From contig NZ_BCMF01000009.1 in the NCBI RefSeq assembly GCF_002217925.1, positions 45,576 through 109,575 of the forward strand: a DNA stretch of 64,000 nucleotides, given 5' to 3'. Both the position numbers and the translations under genes were made by a program. Numbering within the stretch: the stretch's first letter is position 1; each line of letters opens with the position of its first letter. The notes beneath the pieces were generated by a model. That model searched no databases. It worked only from the letters and a program-made list of their open reading frames with translations, and was not told where the DNA came from. The stretch is from Secundilactobacillus mixtipabuli. Lineage in GTDB: Bacteria; Bacillota; Bacilli; Lactobacillales; Lactobacillaceae. Shown one piece after another: positions 44,179-53,301 of the stretch.

Positions 44179-44316
44179 GTGTGTCTCTCCTTGTGTATGT
44201 TCGCTTAACAAGCGAAATCTAATAGCATTGATGAGTATAACCTGTTCACTAACGGGTTACTAGTGGTTACTCACAGGTTTTAGGAGTTTTTAATCTCTTT
44301 TAAATTTTAAACCATC

Positions 44317-44351
44317 AAAAAAAACGGCTCTTCATCTTAGAATCAGCCGTT
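44317..44351 (-). terminator. Terminator of the aromatic operon
   Basis: AACGGCT pairs with AGCCGTT; on the minus strand the stem is followed by eight T. Confidence 0.8.
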
Positions 44352-44356
44352 CGTAC

Positions 44357-44608
44357 TTACTTAATCAGTGTTAACCGATATTTTCTGCCATTAGCTTCAA
44401 AGGGTTCGGAGATCAACTGGTCGGGTTTAAAGTAGACTTCAATTTTTTGGTACACCTTGCCATTGCTATCAACCAGTTCAAGATGAACACCGTATTGGTT
44501 CTGCCGGAAGGGGCTTTTATTCACCAGATAATTGATACCCGTGCCATCGCTGTAACGTTGACGTTTCATTTGGTCCAATTGGCGCAATGAGATATTAATT
44601 AATTCCAT
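44357..44608 (-). CDS. Small conserved-looking hypothetical protein, last gene of the aromatic operon
   Basis: 83 residues (MELINISLRQLDQMKRQRYS), basic, beta-rich at the C-terminus (VYFKPDQLISEPFEANGRKY). 11 nt downstream of aroK and just before the operon terminator, so co-transcribed. No family recognised; link to aromatic metabolism unproven. Confidence 0.65.
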   Translation of the reverse strand: MELINISLRQLDQMKRQRYSDGTGINYLVNKSPFRQNQYGVHLELVDSNGKVYQKIEVYFKPDQLISEPFEANGRKYRLTLIK

Positions 44609-44619
44609 TCTAATCCCAC

Positions 44620-45147
44620 CTACATCGTGTCGTGACCGCAGTTTTTAAAATTAACGCTGGCCAAGATTGCATCCACCACTTCAATTGGCGTCAGATCATC
44701 CGTATCAATTTCAATGTCACTGACATCGTGGTATCTAGCGTCGCGTTTTTCCTTTAAGCCCAGCAGCCCGTCGGCACCAAGTTCTTTGACTAACGGCCGT
44801 TGCCCATCATCCGTTAACCGTGACAAGACCGTTTCCGGTTTGACATTAAGCAAAATAACCGGCACGTCACTTTTTCGCAGGAGGTCATAATTGGCCGCTT
44901 GAATCGGCGTCCCGCCACCCGTGGACAGAATCCCTTTGCCATTAGCCAAGGTATCAGCTAACACCTCGTGTTCCAGTTGACGGAAGGCAGGTTCACCCTC
45001 ATCATCAAAAATCTGCTGAATGGATTTACCAGCACGTTCCACGATGATGTCATCCAAATCTCGGTGTTTCAGGTCCAATCGTTGTGCCAACAGCTCCCCA
45101 ACAGTGGTTTTCCCACTGCCCATGAAGCCAACTAAAATTGCTCTCAT
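44620..45147 (-). CDS. aroK: Shikimate kinase
   Basis: 175 residues. Walker A GFMGSGKTT (residues 7-15), shikimate-binding Asp in RDLDDII and Arg in AFRQLE, STGGGTP, and the lid DGQRPLV. Phosphorylates shikimate. Start overlaps the tyrA stop by 4 nt. Confidence 0.95.
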   Translation of the reverse strand: MRAILVGFMGSGKTTVGELLAQRLDLKHRDLDDIIVERAGKSIQQIFDDEGEPAFRQLEHEVLADTLANGKGILSTGGGTPIQAANYDLLRKSDVPVILLNVKPETVLSRLTDDGQRPLVKELGADGLLGLKEKRDARYHDVSDIEIDTDDLTPIEVVDAILASVNFKNCGHDTM

Positions 45148-46010
45148 CGTGTCTCTCCTTCTCGGTCTAAACGTTCTCGAACTGATTGCGCATGCGCAAA
45201 AAACTGGTAGATTTGGTCGGCATCGTGCGTTTCGATGGCGCTTTGAATTTGCTTAAGCTGTTTCATATAACTCGTCAGCTGTTCGCTGATGACTTCGGAA
45301 TTGCTCAGCATAATTGCCGTCCACATTGTCGGGTCTGCACCGGCGATCCGAGTCGTGCTTTTAAAACCGCCAGCAGCAGCGTTTAAGCCCACGGCATCAT
45401 GTTTTAATTGATGATCGGCCGTATTGACCAAATTGGCAGCTAACACGTGCGGTACGTGGCTGATCTCACTGACCAAACCATCATGTGCTTCTGCTGACAT
45501 GGTGACCCACCGCAACTTAGCCGGTTCAAGACAAGCTTTAAATAGCGCTGTTTGCGTTGCTGTCTGCGAGCCATCGACTAGAAAGTAAACAGCGTTATCC
45601 AAAAGATCTTCCTTGCCCGCCCGAGCACCTGTTTTGTGCGATCCCGCCATCGGGTGGCCACCCATAAACGCAATGTTTCGCTCCTGAAGTGGCTTTGAAG
45701 CAGCCATCACTTGCATTTTAGTGCTGCCCACATCCGTCACTAACGCATTAGGTTTCAACTTGGTTTTCACTAATTGCCCTAATTGGCCAATAATCACGGA
45801 AACCGGACCAGCAAGTACAATGATGTCCGCACGTGAAGCAGCATTTAACAGCGTCACCCGTTCATCAATGATTCCCTGGTCCAGCAGAAACTGGCTAGTG
45901 TCATCGTTAGGATCGTCACCCAAAATAGTTGGCTGAACGTCACTTTGTTTCATAATCCGTGCCATCGAACTGCCAATCAGTCCTAAACCGCTAATCAATA
46001 CCGTCGTCAT
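45144..46010 (-). CDS. tyrA: Prephenate dehydrogenase
   Basis: 288 residues from ATG 46010 (MTTVLISGLGLIGSSMARIM; GAGGTG upstream). NAD motif GLGLIG; the catalytic His region FMGGHPMAGSHKTG. No C-terminal ACT domain, so feedback control by tyrosine is unlikely at the protein level; the leader attenuator may do this instead (inference). Confidence 0.95.
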   Translation of the reverse strand: MTTVLISGLGLIGSSMARIMKQSDVQPTILGDDPNDDTSQFLLDQGIIDERVTLLNAASRADIIVLAGPVSVIIGQLGQLVKTKLKPNALVTDVGSTKMQVMAASKPLQERNIAFMGGHPMAGSHKTGARAGKEDLLDNAVYFLVDGSQTATQTALFKACLEPAKLRWVTMSAEAHDGLVSEISHVPHVLAANLVNTADHQLKHDAVGLNAAAGGFKSTTRIAGADPTMWTAIMLSNSEVISEQLTSYMKQLKQIQSAIETHDADQIYQFFAHAQSVRERLDREGETR

Positions 46011-46023
46011 GCCAATCACCTCA

Positions 46024-47310
46024 TCACAATAGTTTATCTAAATCATCGAAAAATTCAGGGTAGGAAATGCGAACGCTATCGGCACCTTTCAACTGTAGTG
46101 GTTGGTCAATCAGCAGTGCAGCAATTCCCAGTACCATCCCGATTCGGTGATCATCGTGTGCGTCTAATACTGGATCCACCACGTGCCAAGGCTGGCGGCC
46201 ATCGATCACAAAGCCGTCTGGTAACTCTTCAATGGCAATCCCTAATTTCTTAAATTCAGTCACAATCGCACTAATTCGATCCGTTTCTTTAACCCGGAGC
46301 TCCTCCGCACCCATGATCCGACTAATACCGTTAGCCTTAGCTGCTAATAAAGCAACCAGTGGCAATTCGTCGATCACTGCCGGAATCTGTGCTTTACCAA
46401 TATTAATGGGTTGCAAATCAGCGGACTTAATCGTTAAATCCCCGATTGGCTCACCAGTCGTTGGTTCAGCGACCACCGTGATATCACCGCCCATTGCCTT
46501 TAAGATCTCTAGCAGACCAGTCCGTGTTTTATTCAAGCCAACGTCTTTTAACGTGATATTAGAATCCGCAACTAAGCTGGCCGCCGTCATGAAAAAGGCT
46601 GCCGATGACATATCACCGGGAACCGTCATCGTCTGTCCCTTCAAATGCGGCTGCGGCTGAATGGTAATGGTCAAGCCGTCAGCTGCCGTTGAAATTTCCC
46701 CACCGAACGCCGTTAGCATCCGCTCCGTATGGTCTCTGGTCGGTAATTTTTCAACTAAGGTGGTTGGTTCATCTGCCTGCAGAGCGGCTAAAATCATTGC
46801 GCTTTTCACTTGTGCACTAGCAACTTTAAGCTGGTAATTGACCGCGTGGAGTTTCTGCCCCTTCACCGTTACGGGCAAATGGCCAGCCGTAGTCGTGATG
46901 TCAGCACCCATTGTTGCCAGTGGTTCACTGACCCGTTTCATGGGCCGTTTAGATAGAGAGGCATCGCCAACTAGAGTGGTGTTAAACGGCTGACCCGCCA
47001 ATAACCCCATGATCAAGCGAGTCGTTGTGCCAGAGTTCCCCATATCCAGTTTGGCTGTGCTGGCCTTTAAGCCGTGTAAACCCACACCATGAACGGTCAC
47101 CGTCGTCCCCTCACGTTGGATTGGCACGCCTAACTGCTGAAAGGCGGCCAATGTTGACAAACAGTCAGCAGAGGTTAGAAAGTGCGTGAGTGTGGTCGTT
47201 CCTTCACTAATAGCCCCTAACATAATGCCACGGTGTGAAATACTCTTATCACCAGGGACGGTCAGTTCACCATGCAATCCCTGTTTAGGTCTACTCTTTA
47301 GTGTTTTCAT
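46024..47310 (-). CDS. aroA: 5-enolpyruvylshikimate-3-phosphate synthase
   Basis: 428 residues. LTVPGDKSISHRGIMLGAIS near the N-terminus, MGNSGTTTRLIMGLLAGQPF, LSKRPMKR and KETDRISAI. Class is not decided from sequence alone, but residues around GNSGTTTR are closer to class II. 14 nt after aroC. Confidence 0.96.
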   Translation of the reverse strand: MKTLKSRPKQGLHGELTVPGDKSISHRGIMLGAISEGTTTLTHFLTSADCLSTLAAFQQLGVPIQREGTTVTVHGVGLHGLKASTAKLDMGNSGTTTRLIMGLLAGQPFNTTLVGDASLSKRPMKRVSEPLATMGADITTTAGHLPVTVKGQKLHAVNYQLKVASAQVKSAMILAALQADEPTTLVEKLPTRDHTERMLTAFGGEISTAADGLTITIQPQPHLKGQTMTVPGDMSSAAFFMTAASLVADSNITLKDVGLNKTRTGLLEILKAMGGDITVVAEPTTGEPIGDLTIKSADLQPINIGKAQIPAVIDELPLVALLAAKANGISRIMGAEELRVKETDRISAIVTEFKKLGIAIEELPDGFVIDGRQPWHVVDPVLDAHDDHRIGMVLGIAALLIDQPLQLKGADSVRISYPEFFDDLDKLL

Positions 47311-47323
47311 GACTGACCCTCCT

Positions 47324-48490
47324 CTAGTAATTTTTAAGTTCTTCTCGGTAGGCCTTTAACTGTGCCTTTAAGCGTGCCATATTACTGCCGTCAAAGGTAT
47401 CTGTAATGGCTTTGGCCAATTCAATGGCAACGACACTTTCAATAACGATTGACGCTGGCACGATAGCTGTGGTGTCAGACCGTTCAACACTCGCCTTTTT
47501 AACTTCTTTGGTTTCAACATCAACACTTTGAAGTGCCTTGTACAGGGTTGGAATTGGTTTCATAGCAGCCTTAACGATAATTGGCATCCCATTCGTCATG
47601 CCACCTTCAAAACCGCCTAAGTGGTCAGATTCACGTGTGAAGCCTTCACCTTCATGCCAATCGATTTCATCCATCACTTGACTACCGAAACTGGTCGCTG
47701 CTTTGAAGCCATCACCGATTTCGACACCCTTCATGGCGTTAACGCCCATCACTGCAGCGGCGATCTTACCATCTAACTTAGTGTCCCAGCTAATGTAACT
47801 GCCTAAACCAGCTGGCACGTTGGTGGCAACAACGCGAATAACACCACCTAGTGTGTCGCCTTCTTTTTTGGTTTTATCGATCAACTCATGAATCTCATCA
47901 ACTTTATTTGACTGCACCATGCGTAAATCGTTTTGACTGATTAAATCATTGATTTGGTCAACGTCCAATGGCGACTGATCATCAGCAGCTACTGGGCCGA
48001 TTTGCTGAACGTAACCTACAATATCAATTCCCAGCTGTTTTAAAAACTGCTTTGAAATGGCACCAATTGCTACCCGCATAGCTGTCTCACGAGCACTTGA
48101 GCGTTCCAAAACATTTCTCAAATCGCGGTGGTTGTACTTCATCCCACCAACTAAATCTGCGTGACCGGGACGCGGACGCTCGACCTTTCGCAGTGAGTTC
48201 TCCGCTGTTTCATCAGCAACTGGATCCATGATCTTACCCCAATGGGCATGATCTCGATTATTGACGACTAATGCAATGGGCGATCCCAAGGTCTTCTTAT
48301 GACGGACTCCACCAACAATGGTCACTTGATCATGTTCAATCTGCTGGCGGCTGCCGCGACCGTAACCGCCTTGTCGAGCTGCCAATTGCGCATTAATGGC
48401 ATCAATATCTAATAACAAACCGGCCGGTAAGCCTTCAATAATCCCTGTTAGTTGTGGTCCGTGAGATTCTCCCGCTGTTAAATAATTCAT
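47324..48490 (-). CDS. aroC: Chorismate synthase
   Basis: 388 residues. GESHGPQLTGIIEGLPAG, GRGSRQQIEHDQV, RPGHADLVGGMKY, RSSARETAMRVA, FEGGMTNGMPI. Uses reduced FMN to make chorismate. The start is directly adjacent to the chorismate mutase stop (1 nt gap). Confidence 0.97.
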   Translation of the reverse strand: MNYLTAGESHGPQLTGIIEGLPAGLLLDIDAINAQLAARQGGYGRGSRQQIEHDQVTIVGGVRHKKTLGSPIALVVNNRDHAHWGKIMDPVADETAENSLRKVERPRPGHADLVGGMKYNHRDLRNVLERSSARETAMRVAIGAISKQFLKQLGIDIVGYVQQIGPVAADDQSPLDVDQINDLISQNDLRMVQSNKVDEIHELIDKTKKEGDTLGGVIRVVATNVPAGLGSYISWDTKLDGKIAAAVMGVNAMKGVEIGDGFKAATSFGSQVMDEIDWHEGEGFTRESDHLGGFEGGMTNGMPIIVKAAMKPIPTLYKALQSVDVETKEVKKASVERSDTTAIVPASIVIESVVAIELAKAITDTFDGSNMARLKAQLKAYREELKNY

Positions 48491-48491
48491 C

Positions 48492-48827
48492 TTATAGTCC
48501 CCTTTTAGTGTGTGTATTAATTTTAGTTAAGTAATCTTGGTAATCTCTAGAGTTGCTCATGATGGTTGCAAAAATGTTGCGCATATAAGCCCTAGTTTCG
48601 GGATTAGGGTCTTTCCCCGCCACCCGATCAAGGACCTGGTCTTCTCGGCTGTGATCCATGATTGGCAAGTTAGCTGCTGCTTTAGCTTCATTCACTTTCG
48701 TTACGGCTTCAAAGCGCTGGACTAACAAGTTGACGATTTGACCATCAATATCATTAATCTGCTGCCGTGCAGCTGTTAATTCACTGGGTTGCCACGCGCC
48801 TGACTCATTTTCATTTGTTTCCATCAT
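48492..48827 (-). CDS. aroQ: AroQ-type chorismate mutase
   Basis: 111 residues from ATG 48827, 8 nt after AAGGAG; the GTG at 48836 lies inside that box. All-helical chorismate mutase: ARQQINDIDGQIVNLLVQRF, VTKVNEAKAA and SREDQVLDRV. Converts chorismate to prephenate for TyrA. First structural gene behind the attenuator. No pheA was found. Confidence 0.9.
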   Translation of the reverse strand: MMETNENESGAWQPSELTAARQQINDIDGQIVNLLVQRFEAVTKVNEAKAAANLPIMDHSREDQVLDRVAGKDPNPETRAYMRNIFATIMSNSRDYQDYLTKINTHTKRGL

Positions 48828-48853
48828 TTTAGTCACTCCTTAATTTTGGTACG

Positions 48854-49013
48854 AAAAAAGCCAGCTAGACTACCTAGCTGGCTTAAATTGTTCCTTCACG
48901 GAATCAATAATGGTCCAGCTAGAATCTTCACGTCTAGCTGGCACGACAAATTGACGGCTTGCTTTAGACGCGAACGCGATTTCTTCAGCGTCCGCATTTA
49001 AAGCTGCGGACGC
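48854..49013 (-). promoter_or_regulatory. Transcription attenuator of the aromatic operon
   Basis: Read on the minus strand: a 9-bp hairpin GCGTCCGCA/TGCGGACGC (49013-48988) touching the leader stop codon; then four related segments. Segment 1 GCCAGCTAGAC (48942-48932), segment 2 TCTAGCTGG (48923-48915), segment 3 GCCAGCTAG (48882-48874), segment 4 CTAGCTGGC (48868-48860) followed by TTTTTT. 1:2 and 3:4 pair perfectly, and 2:3 can pair over 8 bp, which would break the 3:4 terminator. No T-box signature is present. Confidence 0.85.
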
Positions 49014-49075
49014 TAACTAAAGTAATAACCGTACCAATACGCATTAACTTGAGTTAACTGTGTCGTCATTATCAT
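49013..49075 (-). CDS. Aromatic-rich leader peptide of the aro operon
   Basis: A 20-codon ORF (MIMTTQLTQVN then AYWYGYYFS, stop). Six of seven consecutive codons near the end encode aromatic residues (Tyr, Trp, Tyr, Gly, Tyr, Tyr, Phe). AGAAGG lies 5 nt before the first ATG (49075) or 11 nt before the second (49069). The stop codon abuts the first hairpin of the attenuator, so stalling at the Tyr/Trp/Phe codons would change folding of the leader RNA. Confidence 0.85.
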   Translation of the reverse strand: MIMTTQLTQVNAYWYGYYFS

Positions 49076-49102
49076 TGATCCCTTCTCATTTAGATTGTTT
49101 TC

Positions 49103-49131
49103 ATTAAAACATATTGAGAAAATTTAGTCAA
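49103..49131 (-). promoter_or_regulatory. Promoter of the aromatic operon
   Basis: Minus strand TTGACT (49126-49131), 17 bp, TTTAAT (49103-49108), giving a leader of about 270 nt before aroQ. Confidence 0.75.
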
Positions 49132-49181
49132 CATTTTAATATATTCTCACTTAGCGAAAAATAACTTGATACAAACTCAAC

Positions 49182-50327
49182 TTAAACGATCCAGTATCCC
49201 CGATTAATCCGATCCAGCAGCGTTACCATTTGACGAGTTTCCTTCACATCATGGACCCGAATAATTTTACCGCCCTTTTGCATCATGGCAACTTCACTGA
49301 CCAAGGTCATTGGCAGCCGTTCATCCTTCTTCAAGCCCAACAAGTTGGCCATGTAACCCTTCCGCGAAACAGCCACCATCATCGGCCGGTTCAAATCATT
49401 GAATTTGTCAGTGTTATTCATAATCACGTAATCCTGATCATCGTCTTGAACCTGCCCATTGGCGTAACCCAATCCTTGGTCAATAGCAATCCGGTCACGA
49501 TCGATTCCTGCCATCATCAGTTCATTTAAATTGTCCTCAAAGAACTGGTGGGCCTCATCCGTCATGATTTTAAAATTAAAATGACGGCCATTCAGCATGG
49601 TTAATAGACCAACGTCAGAGTGCGCCATCAGCTGCAACTTAGCGGGATCATCCGTAAAGCCATTCACGTCGTTGATAATGGCCACGCCAGCCTCAATGGC
49701 TGCTTTCATAACGGGAACCTTGTAGGTATCGATTGCTAAAACAGCTTCTGGAAAATGACTCGTGATTGCCTTGATATACGGAATTGTCCGATCAAACTCT
49801 ACACTAGGAGTAACTTCAGTGTAGCCCGGTCGAGTGGTTTGACCGTTAACTTCAATCACATCCGCTCCTGCTTCTAACATCTCGGATACATGGTTTAAAA
49901 CGGCATCCATAGTAGTATAACGGCCACCATCGTAAAACGAATCCGGCGTAATGTTCATGATGCCATAAATCATTGAGGTATCGCGGAGTTTGAACCGCTT
50001 GCCAGCAACTTGCCAGTCCAAATGATGGGCAGCTAAGATCTGCTTTAATATTGCTTCACCAGTGTTTCCAGCCGGAAACCAAGACAGCCAATGCTGAGCC
50101 AATAACCTCAGTGCTGGGATCGTGAGCAACCCATCAACGCCAGTGTCATTTTGACCATTAATGGCGTCCAGTTGACGCAGCCGTTTCTGCAATTCCGTCT
50201 GCTCAGTCTCTGAAAGTGCCTTAAACTGTAACGCAATTAATCGCTGCTGTTGCGCCAGTTGATATAGCGCTTGGCTTCGAAAATCAGTTGCTTGCTGTAA
50301 CTGATCAGTCATCTCTTGAATTTGCAT
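49182..50327 (-). CDS. folP: Dihydropteroate synthase
   Basis: 381 residues. An N-terminal extension of about 115 residues (two helical or ferredoxin-like segments) precedes the TIM barrel, which starts IYGIMNITPDSFYDGGR. Pterin-binding Asp in VLAIDTYKVP, NDVNGF, DQGLGYANG, and the C-terminal VSRKGYM. The usual GxSTRPG loop reads NGQTTRPG. Makes dihydropteroate from pABA. Last gene of the folate operon, 3 nt after rdgB. Confidence 0.94.
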   Translation of the reverse strand: MQIQEMTDQLQQATDFRSQALYQLAQQQRLIALQFKALSETEQTELQKRLRQLDAINGQNDTGVDGLLTIPALRLLAQHWLSWFPAGNTGEAILKQILAAHHLDWQVAGKRFKLRDTSMIYGIMNITPDSFYDGGRYTTMDAVLNHVSEMLEAGADVIEVNGQTTRPGYTEVTPSVEFDRTIPYIKAITSHFPEAVLAIDTYKVPVMKAAIEAGVAIINDVNGFTDDPAKLQLMAHSDVGLLTMLNGRHFNFKIMTDEAHQFFEDNLNELMMAGIDRDRIAIDQGLGYANGQVQDDDQDYVIMNNTDKFNDLNRPMMVAVSRKGYMANLLGLKKDERLPMTLVSEVAMMQKGGKIIRVHDVKETRQMVTLLDRINRGYWIV

Positions 50328-50330
50328 TGA

Positions 50331-50915
50331 TCAAACTCCTCTCAATTCTGCCACTAACTGCTTAGCTGCTTGACCGCGATGGGTCAGGGGCAAACGACTA
50401 TTGTCCGGTAGTTCCGCTAATGTATGCTGCTGATTGGGTAAAATAAAAAGCTTGTCAAAACCCGTCGAATAACTGCCTCGTGTTTGCGTTGCTATCATAC
50501 CACTGACACGACCAACGACCGTCACTGGCGCTTTTCCTGGTGCAATTGCCACCAAGGTACTGATCATGGTTGCCCGCCTATCAATTTGGGATTTCATCGC
50601 GTTTAGAATGGTTTGATTATCGCTATGTTCAACATCTTGATGGAGTTCACGTTTTGTGGTTACGCCCAAATGTTCACCTAGTGCCGGTACCTCAATGCCA
50701 CTGTCGTCAGCAATGACACCCTTACCCGTTTTATCAGCCAAAAATTGCGCTTTATGTAATGCATTCATAGCATAACTATCGGTCTGCTCCGCTGGAAACG
50801 TTAATTTTGGCATCTTATCCGTATAGGGAATTGCTTTTAGGCCATAAAACGCCAAACAGTTAATCAAATCTTGCGTTTTGTACTGATTATTTGAAGCAAT
50901 CAGCCATTCAGTCAT
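50331..50915 (-). CDS. rdgB: Non-canonical purine NTP pyrophosphatase (RdgB/HAM1 family)
   Basis: 194 residues. SNNQYKTQDLINCL, FPAEQTDSYAMNALHKAQFL, VIADDSGIEVPALG (catalytic Asp pair) and LPLTHRGQAAKQLV. Members hydrolyse ITP and XTP; in lactobacillus folate operons the gene may also act on dihydroneopterin triphosphate, which is inference. Overlaps folC by 8 nt. Rather short of the canonical SHR motif, reading LTHRG. Confidence 0.9.
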   Translation of the reverse strand: MTEWLIASNNQYKTQDLINCLAFYGLKAIPYTDKMPKLTFPAEQTDSYAMNALHKAQFLADKTGKGVIADDSGIEVPALGEHLGVTTKRELHQDVEHSDNQTILNAMKSQIDRRATMISTLVAIAPGKAPVTVVGRVSGMIATQTRGSYSTGFDKLFILPNQQHTLAELPDNSRLPLTHRGQAAKQLVAELRGV

Positions 50916-52239
50916 GAGTAACCCCCATCTCTGCTAACTCACGCGCAACGTAAAAGGATCCCGCCACCACGATCAGGCTGCTTTGGGATGAGGTCTGGCG
51001 AGCAAGCGCTAATGCTTCAGGCATACTAGCCATCGCTTTAGTATGAGTTGCTGGCGATAATTGCCGGATGTCGCTGGCTAATTTTTCAGCCGGTAACGCT
51101 CGCTTAGGATTATCCGGTGTAACCGTCAGTACGCGGTCCGCCAATGGTAACAGTAATTCTAGCATCGGAGTCACCGCTTTATCAGCCAAAAAGCCTAGTA
51201 TCCACGTTATTTTGTACTGACGCGTTAACTTTTTTAGGCTAGTCGTTAAGGCCGTCATCCCATCGGGGTTATGGGCCACATCCACAATGGTAAGTGGCTT
51301 TTGCGAAACGACCGTTAACCGATCCGGCAGCTGAATTTGCTGCAGGCCAGTCCTGACCGCTTGGTCGGTGATCCGAACATTTTGCGTTTTCAGTACTGCT
51401 ACTGCGGTTAAGACTAACGTGAGATTCTGTACCTGAAAATCGCCAATGACGTTTAATGCTAGTGCAGGCCAGTCAAACAACGCGCTATGAAGATTAACCA
51501 TCATTCCCGTTAAACTTCGCGCTGAAACCTGAGCTGACGTTTTCGGAGCCGTGAGTGCAACGCCTTGCTTTTGAGCCTCTTTTTGGAGCACTTCAAATGC
51601 TTCAGGGGATTGATCATTTATCGTCACCGCCGAAGTCCCCGGCTTGATGATCTTAGACTTCTGAGTGGCAATCTTGACCAGCGTGTCACCCAAAATTTGC
51701 ATATGATCCATGGCAATTTTGGTGAAAACAGTCAGTTGCGGCGCACTGATAGCATTGGTGGCATCCGTCAGCCCACCTAAGCCGGCCTCCAAAATCACGT
51801 AGTCGGCTTGCTGATTACGATACCAGATCAGACTGATCAAGAACTGCCACTCAAAAATTGAAATGGCGGTGGTCGACAACCCGAGTCGCTTTACCACTGG
51901 TTTAATTTCGTTATAGCTATCAATAAAAGCAGCTTCTGAAATCCACTGGTGATTAAACTGAATTTGCTCGCGGTCGTTCAAAATAGCGGGGCTGTTAAAG
52001 CGGCCCACCCGATAGCCCTGCGCTTCTAAAATAGCGCTTAACATAGCACCTGTAGAGCCCTTACCATTGGTCCCAGCAATGTGGATCACGTGATAATGCT
52101 GGTCAGGATGATTCAGTGCCGCCACAATTTTCCGTAATAACGGCACCCGATTATTATCGCCCACCAAGCGTGCTTGATTAAACTGGTCGATGAGCTGCTG
52201 ATACATTTCATGGACTATTTTTTGGTTCAATACCCTCAC
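50908..52239 (-). CDS. folC: Folylpolyglutamate/dihydrofolate synthase
   Basis: 443 residues. The P-loop HIAGTNGKGSTGAML (about 53-67), the Mur-ligase motif LEAGLGGLTDATNA, and VDVAHNPDG. Start taken as the GTG overlapping the folE stop (GTGA); the start is the least certain in this operon because no clear Shine-Dalgarno precedes it. Confidence 0.93.
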   Translation of the reverse strand: MRVLNQKIVHEMYQQLIDQFNQARLVGDNNRVPLLRKIVAALNHPDQHYHVIHIAGTNGKGSTGAMLSAILEAQGYRVGRFNSPAILNDREQIQFNHQWISEAAFIDSYNEIKPVVKRLGLSTTAISIFEWQFLISLIWYRNQQADYVILEAGLGGLTDATNAISAPQLTVFTKIAMDHMQILGDTLVKIATQKSKIIKPGTSAVTINDQSPEAFEVLQKEAQKQGVALTAPKTSAQVSARSLTGMMVNLHSALFDWPALALNVIGDFQVQNLTLVLTAVAVLKTQNVRITDQAVRTGLQQIQLPDRLTVVSQKPLTIVDVAHNPDGMTALTTSLKKLTRQYKITWILGFLADKAVTPMLELLLPLADRVLTVTPDNPKRALPAEKLASDIRQLSPATHTKAMASMPEALALARQTSSQSSLIVVAGSFYVARELAEMGVTHD

Positions 52240-52805
52240 CCGTTAATTCGCTGTAAAAATTCCTGCTTGAGTTCACGATCTTCTTTAAAGGCACCCGTGT
52301 AGTAACTGGTTTCTGTCTGGCTGCCCGTTTTTTCAACGCCACGCATTTCCATACACATGTGCCGTGCTGTGACGGATACCGCAATTCCCTTTGGATCAAG
52401 GATTCGCGTCAATTCCTTCGCAATGTTAACGGTCATCCGTTCCTGAACGTTTGGCCGCTTAGCGCAGTAGTCAATCAGCCGCGGAATTTTACTGAGGCCC
52501 ATGACCCGTTGATGGTTAGGAATGTAGGCCACGTCCACCGTTCCGAAAAACGGCAGCAGGTGGTGTTCACACATTGAATAAAACGAAATGTCTTTAATCA
52601 ATACCATTTCAGTTGTTTCATCGACTGGAAAAAGTTTGTAGTTATCAAACGCTGGTGCCTTCACTGAAGAAAAGACTTCATTATACATCCGTGCCACGCG
52701 TGCTGGTGTTTCAATTAGGCCATCGCGATTCGGATCTTCACCGACCGCTTCCAATATCATTTTGACAGCCTGTTCAATTTTTTTCTGATTTGCGTCATCG
52801 ATCAT
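52236..52805 (-). CDS. folE: GTP cyclohydrolase I
   Basis: 189 residues. Zinc ligands in SMCEHHLLPFFG and ARHMCMEMRG; LSKIPRLIDYCAKRPNVQER. First enzyme of folate synthesis. AAAGGAG lies 12 nt upstream, inside folK. Confidence 0.97.
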   Translation of the reverse strand: MIDDANQKKIEQAVKMILEAVGEDPNRDGLIETPARVARMYNEVFSSVKAPAFDNYKLFPVDETTEMVLIKDISFYSMCEHHLLPFFGTVDVAYIPNHQRVMGLSKIPRLIDYCAKRPNVQERMTVNIAKELTRILDPKGIAVSVTARHMCMEMRGVEKTGSQTETSYYTGAFKEDRELKQEFLQRING

Positions 52806-53301
52806 AGGTTAAAGTAACTCCTTTTACTTTGTTGATCCAACTGGTATCACTTTTTTCTTCTAGCGCAGCATCTACCTGCGTTTTTACCTTAGTGTCGCCA
52901 TCAGCAATTTCCTGTACCGGCAGTAACACAAAGTTGCGTTCATGTGCTCGTGGGTGCGGCACAGTCAGGTCCGCCGACTGAATCTGCCGGTCACCCCAAT
53001 AAACAATATCTAAATCGATGGTTCGAGGTCCCCAGTGCTCTAGGCGCTGCCGGTGACCAGCTTGCTCAATACTATGCAGTACAGTCAGCAATTCTTCTGG
53101 CGTAAGCGTCGTCGTGATTGCAACGGCAATGTTATAAAAGTTGGCCTGAGCAAGGTTTCCCCAAGGCTGCGTTTCATAGATGGAGGAAACGGCTTTGATC
53201 TGAATAGCTGACTGTTCCTGCAGCAACTTAACCGCCTGGGTCAAATTAGCCAATCGATCCCCAATATTAGAACCGATACTTAAATAAACTCGCTCACACA
53301 C
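52795..53301 (-). CDS. folK: 2-amino-4-hydroxy-6-hydroxymethyldihydropteridine pyrophosphokinase
   Basis: 168 residues from GTG 53301 (MCERVYLSIGSNIGDRLANL), overlapping folB by 8 nt with GGTGA upstream. RTIDLDIVYWGD holds the ATP/Mg-binding Asp pair; PHPRAHERNFVLLPV closes the fold. Confidence 0.95.
   Translation of the reverse strand: MCERVYLSIGSNIGDRLANLTQAVKLLQEQSAIQIKAVSSIYETQPWGNLAQANFYNIAVAITTTLTPEELLTVLHSIEQAGHRQRLEHWGPRTIDLDIVYWGDRQIQSADLTVPHPRAHERNFVLLPVQEIADGDTKVKTQVDAALEEKSDTSWINKVKGVTLTYDR

Noticed and set aside
48854..49080. T-box riboswitch for the aromatic operon
   Set aside because: No AGGGTGGNACCGCG-type T-box sequence; the leader ORF and alternative hairpins explain the region better.
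50331..50915. folQ (dihydroneopterin triphosphatase) as name for the HAM1-family gene
   Set aside because: The sequence is a clear RdgB/HAM1 protein, not a Nudix hydrolase; a folate role is suggested only by position.
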